64,000 nt of DNA, from positions 4,092,001 to 4,156,000 of the forward strand of contig NZ_BLLB01000002.1 in NCBI RefSeq assembly GCF_010723735.1. Direction: 5' to 3'. Both the position numbers and the translations under genes were made by a program. Below the pieces are notes generated by a model that had not been told where the DNA came from, made no database searches, and worked only from the letters and a program-made list of their open reading frames with translations. Below are positions 31,788-40,167 of the stretch, piece by piece (within the stretch, counting starts at the first letter, position 1; every line of letters begins with the position of its first letter). The DNA comes from Mycolicibacterium hippocampi (GTDB lineage: Bacteria > Actinomycetota > Actinomycetes > Mycobacteriales > Mycobacteriaceae).

Positions 31788-33346
31788 GGTTTCTCCTCTG
31801 TCTGACGCCGGCAGAACCGTGCTCGCAGTTCGGTCTTGAGTACCTTGCCGGTGCTGTTCCGCGGTAACTCATCGACGAACTCGATGCACTCGGGCGACTT
31901 GTGCTTGCTGAGTCCGCTGTCCTGGCAGTGCTCGAACAGCGACTGGAGCGTCACTGTCTCATCGCGACGGGCGACGATCACCGCACACACGCGTTCACCG
32001 GTGCGTTCGTCGGGCACCCCGATCACTGCCACATCCGCAACGGCAGGATGGGTGGCGAGCACTTCTTCGACCTCGAGGGCAGAGATGTTCTCGGCGTTAC
32101 GGATGATGGCATCCTTGAGCCGCCCCGTGAGAATGACGTTGCCCGCGCCGTCCAGCCGGCCCTGATCCCCGCTGCGGAACCACCCTTCGGCGTCGAAAGC
32201 CTGCGCGTCCAGCGAGGCGTCGACGTAGCCGAGGAAACACTGAGGGCCCTTGAGCCGCAGCTCGCCGACCTCACCGACGGCGACTTCTCGCTCCGAGTCG
32301 TCGACAACCCGCACGCGCACTCCCGGGACGGGGCACCCGACGGTGTGGTCCAGGGTGTCAGCGTCGCCATCAGGTGGTGGAGATGTCGCCACCGGAAACT
32401 CGGTGAGTCCCCACGCGTTCGCGATTCCCGGCACCGACAACTTCTCGCGCACCTGTCGACCCAGTTCGGCAGTGATCGGCGCTCCGCCACCGACGCAGCC
32501 ACGAAGGTCGCGGAACAGCGGATCGGCCCCGTGCTCACGCTGTGCAGCGAGGTAGGCCACGAAGAACGGGGTGGCCGATCCCAGGAGGGTGGCGCCGTGA
32601 TCGGCGATCGCTCTCGGAGTCCGCGTCACGTCGAAAGTATCGAAGAGCACCAACCGCATGCCGGTCAACAGGCTTGCGGCCAGCATCGCCGCGCCGCCGA
32701 TGTGCGTCACCGGGAACGCGATCGGATTCACGTCGGTGCTCGACGCTCCCACCATCCCCACGACGCCGGCTGATCCGGCGATGACCGAGCGATCACAGTG
32801 GCGAACCCCCTTCGGCGCGGAAGTCGTGCCTGATGAGTAGTACACCCAGCGCGACTCCTCCCCCGAGGCAGGTGGCGGAAGCAGCCTCGCGGGATCGCCG
32901 ACGGGCAGCCGCAAACCGTCGGTGGTCGGTGCGGCGTGGTCGACCAACACGATCGACATGTCACGTTCGCGAGCCAGATCATCGGCTAGTGCGAGATGGT
33001 CGAATCCGCGCCACATCCCCGGAACGATGAGCATCTCGGTATCCAGTTGGCCTGTGACGAAGCGGACCTCGCTCTCCCGCCAGATCGGGAGGATGGGATT
33101 CTGTACCGCCCCGAGCCGCGCCAGCGCCGCCATGATGACCATCGTCTCCAGCGTGGTGGGCAGTTGCCAGGACACAACAGTGCCGGCGCTGACCCCGCGT
33201 TCCGCAAGAGCTGCGGCAGTGTTCAGCGCAGCGTCGTGAAGCTGCACGTTGGTCAGGCTCCGGCCGAAGTCGTCGGTGAGGATCACCCGACCGGGGTGTT
33301 GTCGGGCTGCGGTATCAACCAGGCCCCAGAAGGTTTCGGCTGTCAC
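31784..33346 (-). CDS. AMP-forming acyl-CoA synthetase (FadD-like)
   Basis: 520 residues. WVYYSSGTTSAPKGVRH (phosphate loop), NAWGLTEFPV (A5), WFRSGDQGRLDGAGN with GRLKDAIIRNAENISALEVEE, and the catalytic Lys in NSTGKVLKTEL identify an ANL acyl-CoA ligase. It resembles cyclohexanecarboxylate or 3-oxocholest-type ligases in overall style, but the substrate is not deducible. GTG at 33346 overlaps the stop of the long acyl-CoA dehydrogenase; the open frame continues upstream as far as 34048, antiparallel to nothing and inside the acyl-CoA dehydrogenase gene, so it is not used. Fourth gene of the ten-gene minus operon. Confidence 0.87.
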   Translation of the reverse strand: MTAETFWGLVDTAARQHPGRVILTDDFGRSLTNVQLHDAALNTAAALAERGVSAGTVVSWQLPTTLETMVIMAALARLGAVQNPILPIWRESEVRFVTGQLDTEMLIVPGMWRGFDHLALADDLARERDMSIVLVDHAAPTTDGLRLPVGDPARLLPPPASGEESRWVYYSSGTTSAPKGVRHCDRSVIAGSAGVVGMVGASSTDVNPIAFPVTHIGGAAMLAASLLTGMRLVLFDTFDVTRTPRAIADHGATLLGSATPFFVAYLAAQREHGADPLFRDLRGCVGGGAPITAELGRQVREKLSVPGIANAWGLTEFPVATSPPPDGDADTLDHTVGCPVPGVRVRVVDDSEREVAVGEVGELRLKGPQCFLGYVDASLDAQAFDAEGWFRSGDQGRLDGAGNVILTGRLKDAIIRNAENISALEVEEVLATHPAVADVAVIGVPDERTGERVCAVIVARRDETVTLQSLFEHCQDSGLSKHKSPECIEFVDELPRNSTGKVLKTELRARFCRRQTEEKP

Positions 33347-34542
33347 CGGCTCGGCAGGGCGAGCCGACGCTTCGCCAGGATATTGCGCATCATCTCCGAG
33401 CTCCCACCCGAGACGGTGTAAGCCCGCGACCACAACCAACTTTCGCGGAGGCGCTGCTTGGCCTGCTCGACACGTGCATCGGCGGCAACGGTACACACCG
33501 TCGCACCGAGTTCGGTGCCGTACGCCGAAACCCGATGGTAAGTCTCGGCGAAACTCAGTTTGGCGATCGACCCGTCGCCCACCTCGTCGGCGCCGACAGT
33601 CATCCGCTCGACATGGTCGTCGATGAAGGCCTTGGCCACCTCGACCTCGACCGCCAGTTCCGCCACCGTCTGCCGGATGTCGTCGTGGTCGAACGCAGGT
33701 TTGCCCTCCAGCGTCGCGTTGCGCGCGACCGTGACGAGGTCGTCGATCAACAATTCCAGCAGGATCACGTTGCCGCCGATGCCGAACCGCTCGAAGTCCA
33801 AGCCTGCCATGATGATCGACCAACCCTGACCGACTTCTCCGATCAGGCCGTCCGCGGGAATCGGCACGCTGTCGAGGAATACCTCGTTGACTTCGATAGC
33901 TTCGTTGATCGTCCTGATGGGGCGCACTTCGACACCGGGAGCCGACAACGGCACGATGAACGCCGAGAGGCCGTGGTGGCGAGTCGATGCGGGGTCGGTC
34001 CTGATCAGGGCGAGTCCCATATCGGCCCAGTGGCCGTCGGTGATCCACGTCTTCTGCCCGTCGAGAACCCAGCTGCCGTCATCCTTGCCAACGCCTCGGC
34101 ACCGTACCCCGGCGATGTCGCTGCCGGCGTCGGGCTCACTGAGCAACTGGCACCACACGTGCTCGCTGCTCCTGATCGGCGGAAGCAACGCGGACTTCTG
34201 TTCCTCGGAACCGAAATGCAGGAGCACGTGGGCCGCCAGGTTGACCTGATCGACCGGACGGGGGGCACGGGCACGCAGGAGTTCCTCGCTGACGATGCGA
34301 TCGTGCAGCGGATGGTGGTCGGCCCTGCCGCCGTACTCGACAGGCCAGTCCGCGCCGACGAAGCCGGCGTCGAACAGTCCGGCGAACCAGCTGCGCAGTG
34401 CGGTCTCCTGCTCGGCGTTCTCCGGAGCGCGGCGACCTTCGCGTGCGATGAACGGTGGGGCGTGGTCGGCGATGTGTGCGCGGACACGCTCCCTGAACTC
34501 GGCCAGCTGCGCTTCGCTGGGCCGCGGGCCGGTGGCGCTCAC
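33343..34542 (-). CDS. Acyl-CoA dehydrogenase, long (alpha-type) subunit
   Basis: 399 residues. LLSEPDAGSDIAGVRCRG, WVLDGQKTWITDGHWADMGLALIRTDP and the C-terminal SGGSSEMMRNILAKRRLALP are normal FadE elements. The gene overlaps the preceding short acyl-CoA dehydrogenase gene by four bases (GTGA at 34542), and such long/short pairs in mycobacterial steroid pathways are alpha2beta2 heterotetramers for bulky acyl-CoA. Start GTG at 34542 fits both the overlap and the family N-terminus (EAQLAEFRERVRAHI). A long open frame upstream to 35040 lies inside the partner gene and is not used. Confidence 0.87.
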   Translation of the reverse strand: MSATGPRPSEAQLAEFRERVRAHIADHAPPFIAREGRRAPENAEQETALRSWFAGLFDAGFVGADWPVEYGGRADHHPLHDRIVSEELLRARAPRPVDQVNLAAHVLLHFGSEEQKSALLPPIRSSEHVWCQLLSEPDAGSDIAGVRCRGVGKDDGSWVLDGQKTWITDGHWADMGLALIRTDPASTRHHGLSAFIVPLSAPGVEVRPIRTINEAIEVNEVFLDSVPIPADGLIGEVGQGWSIIMAGLDFERFGIGGNVILLELLIDDLVTVARNATLEGKPAFDHDDIRQTVAELAVEVEVAKAFIDDHVERMTVGADEVGDGSIAKLSFAETYHRVSAYGTELGATVCTVAADARVEQAKQRLRESWLWSRAYTVSGGSSEMMRNILAKRRLALPSR

Positions 34543-35519
34543 CACCGGGCCATCTCCGCGTAGGCGGCACGGCTCGAGCGGGCCGTGCCGAGCAGCTGAC
34601 CGTTGGTGAACGCACGACGCAACGCATGGTGCAAGGGGTACTCCCAGGTGAATCCGATGCCGCCGGACAACTGCATGCACTCGTCGACGGCAGCTGCTGC
34701 CTTCGCCGTCACGAACGCGTGTGCCGCGGCCGAAAGTTCGATGGCCTCGCCGGTGACCTCCGCAGGCATCAGCGAACGGGCCGCTTTCATGATCACCGCT
34801 CGGGCTTTCGTCTCGAAGACCAGCAGGTCGACGAGTCGGTGTTGCACCGCCTGAAAACTGGCGATGGGCGCCCCGAAGGCGATCCGTTCCTTGAGGTAGG
34901 CGACCAGCCGCTCGAAGGTCGCCGAGAAGGCACCCAGTGAGTCGGCGCTGAGCAGGACCCTTGCCACCGCGTGCAACTGGTCCGCCCGCTCGCTCCCGCC
35001 GACGAGCATGCCCTCGGTTCCAGACAGTTCTACCCGCCACGCCGGGCGACTGATGTCCAACAACTCGTCATCGCGGCTTCTGGGCGTCGTGTCTGACAGC
35101 TCGAACAAGTGGATTCCGTCGCCCCCCAATGTGATCAGTAAGCGCAACGCTCCGGCGTTGGTCACCCGGACAGTGCCCCCGGCCAACGCCAGGCCTGCCG
35201 GGACCGTTCCGTCGAGCACCGAGGGCAACCAGCGATCGCGGATACCGTTGGGGGCGAACGCCAACGCCGCGGCCGCCATCGTCGTACCGAACCACGCCGA
35301 CCGGTCGCCGGCTCGGCCGATCTCCTCGGCGACCACCACGGTTTCGACGGGCAGCCAGCCCGCCCCGCCGAGCGTCTCATCGACCAGCAGACCGGTCCAA
35401 TCCATCCGGGCCAGATCCTCGACCGAATCCTTCTCGCCTCGTTCGGCCAGGAATTCCCGTGCCGAGGACCGCAACAGATCCAGGTCGACGTCGGAATCGG
35501 CCACGTTGTTCGGTGCCAC
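34539..35519 (-). CDS. Acyl-CoA dehydrogenase, short (beta-type) subunit
   Basis: 326 residues, shorter than the usual 380. N-terminal DLDLLRSSAREFLAERG, then ETLGGAGWLPVETVVVAEEIGRAG, later ERIAFGAPIASFQAVQHRLVD and MQLSGGIGFTWEYPLHHALRR. The middle beta-domain is reduced, and this fits the non-catalytic or half-site subunit of an alpha2beta2 enzyme with the next gene. GTG at 35519, six bases after the amidohydrolase stop. Likely acts with the partner on a cyclic acyl-CoA in the cytoplasm. Same subunit logic applies at 6426 and 57711. Confidence 0.85.
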   Translation of the reverse strand: MAPNNVADSDVDLDLLRSSAREFLAERGEKDSVEDLARMDWTGLLVDETLGGAGWLPVETVVVAEEIGRAGDRSAWFGTTMAAAALAFAPNGIRDRWLPSVLDGTVPAGLALAGGTVRVTNAGALRLLITLGGDGIHLFELSDTTPRSRDDELLDISRPAWRVELSGTEGMLVGGSERADQLHAVARVLLSADSLGAFSATFERLVAYLKERIAFGAPIASFQAVQHRLVDLLVFETKARAVIMKAARSLMPAEVTGEAIELSAAAHAFVTAKAAAAVDECMQLSGGIGFTWEYPLHHALRRAFTNGQLLGTARSSRAAYAEMARW

Positions 35520-35525
35520 CGAGCA

Positions 35526-36722
35526 CTAGCCTCTGCGCAGCAACTGGTCGGCGTTGTCGACCATGATGCGCTTCTTGGCCGCGTCGTCGAGCGGGTCGAG
35601 CAGCTTGACGAAGTCCGCCGGCTCGGCCAGTCCCTCGGCGTGCGGGTAGTCGGAGCCCATCAGAAGGCATTCGTCGTAGCCGAGTCGGCTGACGATCCCG
35701 GGGACGTCGTCTTCCGGATAGGGGACGACGCCGACGTGTCTGCGGAAGATTTCCGACGGCTTCTCGGTCAGCTTCCCGCCGATCCACGGCCCGTTGCGCC
35801 CCATGCCGCGACTCTTGTCCATGTGGATGACGAATTGCGGCACCCACTCCGCGCCGTGCTCGGCGACCAGCACATTCAAATCCGGGAACCGGCCGAAGAG
35901 GTTGTCGAAGATCAGCGCAGACAGGGTGTCCTCGATGGGGCGCTGCCCGTAGATGTTCATCCACTGCCAGGCCGACATGTGCCAGGCTGCCGGATCGGGG
36001 TTGTGGCCCCACGCCGGGGATATGGCGTCGAAGTACCAGAACGGTTGGATGTGGAAAACCAACGTGCAGCCGGCTTCCTGCAACCGTGCGTAGATCGGAT
36101 CGAAGTAGGGGTCACCGGGCGAGCGGCCGTGGGCGGGACCGGTCGGCAGAAGCACCATCTTTGCTCCCTGCTCGATGATGGCCTCGGTCTCGGCGATCGA
36201 CGATTCCAGGTCCCGCAGCGACAGCAGCGCCGTGGCATACAACTTGTCCTGGTAGTTGAAACCCCACGTTTCGTCGAACCATCGATTGAACGAGCGCAGG
36301 TTGGCATAGAGCGCGGCGGTGTCGTCAACGTAGTGTTCTGCGGCGAGCGCCATGCCCGCCGGGAAGATGACCGCGCGCTCGACGTTCTGCTCGGCCATCA
36401 CCTTCAGCCGGGGCTTACGTTCCAGCCACTCCGGCTGCATGGGTTGCGGCTCATAGGTCTCGTCCGGATTGCCCGAACCCATCTGTTTGAGCATCTCCTT
36501 GAGCGAACCGGGCCGGTAGGCCAGGTCGAAGCCAAGGCCTGCTTCACTGTTGAAGGTGGCCACCCGGTGCCCGGCCAGGATGACTTCCTTGCCGTCGGCC
36601 GCGCGCACCGGCGCAATCGCTCTGTCGTGAAACTCGCTGGGCAGATATCGGGTGAACGCGTCCCGCGTCTCGTAGCAGTGGGTGTCGCAGTCAAAGATCC
36701 CGTAGTCGAGTTTTGTCGTCAC
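35526..36722 (-). CDS. Amidohydrolase family 2 metal-dependent hydrolase/decarboxylase
   Basis: 398 residues. The metal motif is FDCDTHCYETRDAF (about 8-21), with Thr where Asn or Asp is usual before the His. Later LVFHIQPFWYF carries the barrel His, and LMGSDYPHAEGL the second Asp. It is the first gene of the ten-gene minus operon that includes a long/short acyl-CoA dehydrogenase pair, FadD, SDR, LLM and P450. GTG at 36722 is chosen over an upstream in-frame ATG at 36749 because GGAAGGGG lies before it and the operator at 36741-36756 stays outside the gene. Reaction: hydrolysis or decarboxylation, substrate unknown. Confidence 0.83.
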   Translation of the reverse strand: MTTKLDYGIFDCDTHCYETRDAFTRYLPSEFHDRAIAPVRAADGKEVILAGHRVATFNSEAGLGFDLAYRPGSLKEMLKQMGSGNPDETYEPQPMQPEWLERKPRLKVMAEQNVERAVIFPAGMALAAEHYVDDTAALYANLRSFNRWFDETWGFNYQDKLYATALLSLRDLESSIAETEAIIEQGAKMVLLPTGPAHGRSPGDPYFDPIYARLQEAGCTLVFHIQPFWYFDAISPAWGHNPDPAAWHMSAWQWMNIYGQRPIEDTLSALIFDNLFGRFPDLNVLVAEHGAEWVPQFVIHMDKSRGMGRNGPWIGGKLTEKPSEIFRRHVGVVPYPEDDVPGIVSRLGYDECLLMGSDYPHAEGLAEPADFVKLLDPLDDAAKKRIMVDNADQLLRRG

Positions 36723-36740
36723 CGAGTTTCCCCTTCCGGT

Positions 36741-36756
36741 GAGAATCATTATTCTC
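36741..36756. promoter_or_regulatory. Candidate operator, GAGAAT-CATT-ATTCTC
   Basis: A perfect 6-4-6 inverted repeat 18 bases upstream of the amidohydrolase start (36722), on the promoter side of the ten-gene minus operon and 160 bases before the divergent acyl-CoA dehydrogenase gene (36917). Same arms as the site at 5016. The remaining gap, 36757-36916, shows an AT-rich stretch (36758-36790) suitable for promoters and no gene. Confidence 0.6.
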
Positions 36757-36916
36757 TGTTTCCAGAAAACATACTATCCTTGTTCGCAAATGCCCATCCC
36801 GGGGCGCGTCAGGCTTTCATCACCGGCGGCGCTGAGATGCGCCGACGCTTCTGTGGACTCGAAGGAGACATGACACCACCAACGCCTCAACCCGGACCGG
36901 CGGACAGGTCACATCC

Positions 36917-38041
36917 ATGAGTGAATTGGATTCGTTCCGAACAGCGGTTCGCGACTTTCTGAACCAGACCTCGTCCAGTTCGGCCGTCCGGGCCCTGATG
37001 GACACCGACCGAGGCTACGACGATGCGGTATGGCGCCAGATGGCCAATGAGCTCGGGCTGCACGGCATCGCCGTGCCGGAGCAATGGGGCGGTGCCGGGG
37101 CGGGCATGCCGGAACTGACCGTCGTCTTCGAGGAGATGGGCGCGGCTCTGTTGTGCTCGCCGTTCTTCGCAACCGTCGCGCTGGCATTGCCGGCGCTGCT
37201 GAACAGCGGCGACGAGTCCGCCATCGAGGAGTTCGCGCCAGACCTGCTCGACGGCAGCAGGGTGGCAACTCTGGTGCTCAACGGCACCCTCGATGCGTGG
37301 GACCCCTGCGCCGTGACGATCACCGCACACCGCGACGGCGAGGCGAGCTACCGGCTCTCGGGTGAGGCCGCGCGGGTACTCGACGGCCACACCGCGGACA
37401 TCATCCTGGTTGCCGCAAACACCGCAGACGGCGTGTCGTTGTTTGCCGTCGACGCGACCGCGGGCGGGCTCGTTCGCGAGCCATTGAGCACGCTCGACCG
37501 CACGCGGAAAGTCGCCGGATTGCGCTTCGAGAGTGTCATCGCCCGGTTGATCGGCACCGACGGGCAGGCCGCTGCTGGGCTCGCCCGCACCTCGGATCTC
37601 GCGTTGGTGGCACTGGCCTCCGAACAGCTGGGCGCAGCGCAACGGTGCCTGGACAACGCGGTGGCCTACGCCAAGGAGCGCATCCAGTTCGGTCGCGCCA
37701 TCGGCAGCTTCCAAGCCATCAAGCACCGCTGCGCCGACATGCTGGTGCTCGTCGAGGGTGCGAGATCAGCGGTGTTCCATGCATCGGAAACCACCGACGA
37801 CAGCGAACGTGCGGTGGCCGCCTCGGTGGCGAAGACAGCGTGCTCGGAAGCGCTGTTGCAGATCTCACTCGACAGTATGCGTATCCACGGCGGCATCGGC
37901 TTCACCTGGGAACACGATGCACACCTGTACGTGCGGCGCGCCAAAGCCACCGAGCTGATGTTCGGTGGTCCTGACCATCATCTCGCACGCCTGGCAGAAC
38001 TCATCCCGACATCACGTCAACAGCCGGAAGGATCACTGTGA
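36917..38041 (+). CDS. Acyl-CoA dehydrogenase
   Basis: 374 residues beginning SELDSFRTAVRDFLNQ. Conserved parts: IAVPEQWGGAGAGMPELTVVFEEMG, YAKERIQFGRAIGSFQAIKHRCADM, and the C-terminal IHGGIGFTWEHDAHLYVRRAKATELMFGG. The middle section is of the shorter FadE type, lacking the EPGAGSD consensus (LVLNGTLDAWD at that place), so it may be a beta-type subunit without an adjacent alpha partner. FAD-dependent, cytoplasmic. ATG at 36917; the stop overlaps the LLM oxidoreductase start (GTGA). Divergent from the ten-gene operon, sharing its control region. Confidence 0.85.
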   Translation: MSELDSFRTAVRDFLNQTSSSSAVRALMDTDRGYDDAVWRQMANELGLHGIAVPEQWGGAGAGMPELTVVFEEMGAALLCSPFFATVALALPALLNSGDESAIEEFAPDLLDGSRVATLVLNGTLDAWDPCAVTITAHRDGEASYRLSGEAARVLDGHTADIILVAANTADGVSLFAVDATAGGLVREPLSTLDRTRKVAGLRFESVIARLIGTDGQAAAGLARTSDLALVALASEQLGAAQRCLDNAVAYAKERIQFGRAIGSFQAIKHRCADMLVLVEGARSAVFHASETTDDSERAVAASVAKTACSEALLQISLDSMRIHGGIGFTWEHDAHLYVRRAKATELMFGGPDHHLARLAELIPTSRQQPEGSL

Positions 38042-38943
38042 CCCTGTCGTATTCTCTCGAACTCCCCACCCAGCGTGTGGAGGAACCGGCGGAGTTCGTC
38101 TCCGCGACGGCGATCGCCGAGGTCGCACAAGCTGCCGAGGCCGCCGGGTACGCCTCGGTGCACGTCACCGACCACCCCGCACCGGACACCAAGTGGCTCG
38201 ACCACGGCGGACATCACGCACTGGACCCGTTCGTCGCGTTGTCGTTCGCGGCCGCAGCCACCTCGGCGGTCAAGCTGCTCACCAATGTGTACATCGCGGC
38301 GTACCGCAATCCGCTGCTGGGCGCGAAATCGATCCAGAGTCTGCAGGTCCTCTCTGGCGACCGGCTGATCATCGGCACTGCCGCCGGCTATCTCAAGCCC
38401 GAATTCCGCTCTTTGGGAGTCGACTTCGACAATCGGGGCGCATTACTGGACGAAGCGCTCGATGTCCTCGGCAAGGTGCTGTCCGGCGAGGACGTCGCCT
38501 ACGAGGGTTCGACCTTCCAGACCCGCGGTGTGCGTCTGCGCCCGGTGCCCTCGTCGCCACCGCCGATCTGGATCGGTGGCAACAGCAAGCCCGCAGTCCG
38601 GCGCGCGGTGTCGCGCGGCCAGGGATGGGCCCCGTTCAACACCTTCGGCTATGCAACAGCGTCGCGCACCGCCGAGATCTCTACGATCGAGGAACTGGAG
38701 TCGGCGATCAAGTGGGCCAAGTCCTACGCCACCGAGATCGGACGCACCGAGCCGCTGGACATCTGTTTCTCTGCCGGGAACCTGTTGGACGACAGCAAGT
38801 CCGCTGACGAGCGCCATGCCGTCATCGACCGCCTGGCCTCAGCAGGCGTGACGTGGTTGCCGGTCTCACATGCCGGGCGTGATCGCGCCGAAGTCATCGA
38901 ACGCGCACAGGTGTTCGCCAAGGAATTCATCCTCGGCGGCTGA
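38038..38943 (+). CDS. LLM-class F420-type oxidoreductase
   Basis: 301 residues of the luciferase-like monooxygenase superfamily. SVHVTDHPAPDTKWLDHGGHH (about 38-58) and the LLTNVYIAAYRNPLLGAKSIQSLQVLSGDRLIIGTAAGYLKPEF segment are typical of mycobacterial F420-dependent members, followed by PPPIWIGGNSKPAVRRAV. It would oxidise or reduce an intermediate using F420 or flavin in the cytoplasm. GTG at 38038 overlaps the acyl-CoA dehydrogenase stop, so the pair is co-translated. A second LLM enzyme at 29031 belongs to the divergent operon. Substrate unknown. Confidence 0.84.
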   Translation: MTLSYSLELPTQRVEEPAEFVSATAIAEVAQAAEAAGYASVHVTDHPAPDTKWLDHGGHHALDPFVALSFAAAATSAVKLLTNVYIAAYRNPLLGAKSIQSLQVLSGDRLIIGTAAGYLKPEFRSLGVDFDNRGALLDEALDVLGKVLSGEDVAYEGSTFQTRGVRLRPVPSSPPPIWIGGNSKPAVRRAVSRGQGWAPFNTFGYATASRTAEISTIEELESAIKWAKSYATEIGRTEPLDICFSAGNLLDDSKSADERHAVIDRLASAGVTWLPVSHAGRDRAEVIERAQVFAKEFILGG

Positions 38944-38949
38944 CCTCGC

Positions 38950-39390
38950 TCACTGCACCATCAAGCTGTCCTTCGAGAATCCGTCTACGCTGATCCTGCG
39001 CGACGCGAACAGCCATCGCCGGCCCACCGGCACCAGCTCATCGCGGTAGCGGCCCCAGTGGTCCAGCCCCACATCGGTGTGCACCGCGAAGTAGCTGCTG
39101 GCGTGGACCAGGTCGGCGGCGACCGACACGAACCGCAGGCTCGCGACGTGGTGGCGAACAAGAGTGGGCAGAGGTCGACCGGTGTCCCGCGGTCTGCCCA
39201 TCGCCGCGCCGAGTCCGGCCTCGATCGCCTCGGGGCCGATGAGCGGTTCGGGCCCACCGGTGAACTCGAGAACGCCTTCGGCGCCGAAGCACGCTGCCAG
39301 CGCACCGAGGTCGAACCGGTCGGTGGCCACGGTGTAGTCGGCCAGCGTCTGGCGCACCGACTCTCGGGCCTCGAGCTCCCACATCTGCAT
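38950..39390 (-). CDS. SnoaL-like (NTF2-fold) protein
   Basis: 146 residues with the cone-shaped NTF2-fold pattern: an N-terminal helix pair (ESVRQTLADYTVATDRFDLGALAACF), then FTGGPEPLIG, TLVRHHVASLRFVSVAADLVHASSYFAVHT and the last strands GRYRDELVPVGRRWLFASRRI. SnoaL_4-type proteins bind small cyclic ligands; some act as dehydratases, isomerases or cyclases. ATG at 39390 with AGAGGAG six bases upstream; the frame extends to 39480 but would enter the divergent isochorismatase-like gene. Single minus-strand gene, control region shared with 39440. Confidence 0.75.
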   Translation of the reverse strand: MQMWELEARESVRQTLADYTVATDRFDLGALAACFGAEGVLEFTGGPEPLIGPEAIEAGLGAAMGRPRDTGRPLPTLVRHHVASLRFVSVAADLVHASSYFAVHTDVGLDHWGRYRDELVPVGRRWLFASRRISVDGFSKDSLMVQ

Positions 39391-39423
39391 TGCCGCTCCT
39401 CTGGAACTTCCTACCCAGCACAC

Positions 39424-39439
39424 GATAACGTGTGTTCTC
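39424..39439. promoter_or_regulatory. Candidate operator, GATAAC-GTGT-GTTCTC
   Basis: A GAnAAY N4 RTTnTC palindrome that ends directly before the ATG at 39440 and lies 34 bases before the divergent start at 39390. A regulator bound here would cover the start of a leaderless plus-strand transcript. Confidence 0.5.
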
Positions 39440-40075
39440 ATGCCCGCACCCGTACTCGCCGAACTCCTGGAGCCTGCCACTACAGCGCTGGTGACCCAAG
39501 AGTGTCAGGGTGGTGTCATCGGCCCTCAGGCGGGCCTGCCACTGCTTGCCGAGGAAGCCCGCCGTGAAGCGGTTCCCAACATCGCCGCGCTGCTGGCGGC
39601 GGCCAGGACGGCCGGCGTGACCGTGGTGCACTGCCTGATACAGCGGCGGCCCGACGGACGCGGGTCCAATACCAACGCCCGACTGTTCGCCGCGGGAAAA
39701 TCGTTCACTGCTGACCTCACGCCAGGTGGCCCGGGAGCTTCGGTGCTACCCGAACTCGGGCAGCAGGAAGGCGATCTGGTCCTGACGCGCACCCACGGCA
39801 TCGGACCGATGACCGGGACCGATCTTGATGCGGTGCTGCGCAACCTGAACATCAGGACGATTGTCGGTGTCGGTGTCTCGGTCAATGTCGCCATCACGAA
39901 CTTTGTGATGGATGCGGTCAACCGCGGATATCAGTTCGTCCTGCCCCGTGACGCGGTCGCGGGAGTTCCACGGGAGTACGCGGACGCGATCATCGACAAC
40001 ACCCTGTCGCTGCTGGCCACCGTGACCACCACGAGCGATGTCACAGCGACCTGGCGCGGATTGGCGGCATCTTGA
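39440..40075 (+). CDS. Isochorismatase-like (cysteine hydrolase fold) protein without the nucleophile
   Basis: 211 residues of the isochorismatase/nicotinamidase fold. The Asp-Lys-Cys triad is changed: the N-terminal acid box reads VTQECQGG (Glu21 near the usual Asp), the Lys box reads LTRTHGIGPMTGTDLD (Arg117 near the Lys), and the Cys box GV.TDVCV reads GVSVNVAIT with Ala151. It probably lacks the usual hydrolase chemistry and may bind ligand or act differently. ATG at 39440 lies immediately after the palindrome, without room for a Shine-Dalgarno, so a leaderless mRNA is likely. Single plus-strand gene between operons. Confidence 0.78.
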   Translation: MPAPVLAELLEPATTALVTQECQGGVIGPQAGLPLLAEEARREAVPNIAALLAAARTAGVTVVHCLIQRRPDGRGSNTNARLFAAGKSFTADLTPGGPGASVLPELGQQEGDLVLTRTHGIGPMTGTDLDAVLRNLNIRTIVGVGVSVNVAITNFVMDAVNRGYQFVLPRDAVAGVPREYADAIIDNTLSLLATVTTTSDVTATWRGLAAS

Positions 40076-40105
40076 CCCCTGATATGGAGGTTGCCGCAGC
40101 CAAGT

Positions 40106-40120
40106 GATAACGTCGTTTTC
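40106..40120. promoter_or_regulatory. Candidate operator, GATAAC-GTC-GTTTTC
   Basis: A palindrome with 3-base spacer 48 bases before the amidohydrolase start at 40168. It shares the core AACGTCGTT with the site at 19832. Part of the recurrent set upstream of catabolic operons. Confidence 0.5.
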
Positions 40121-40167
40121 ATAAAGCGTAAATGCTGATATTCGCTGCTCCGAGGAGGAATCAGCCC

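Noticed and set aside
741..40120. KstR (cholesterol regulator) operators
   Set aside because: The known pattern has AAC and GTT two bases apart; these sites have three or four bases between the halves and fixed GA/TC ends.
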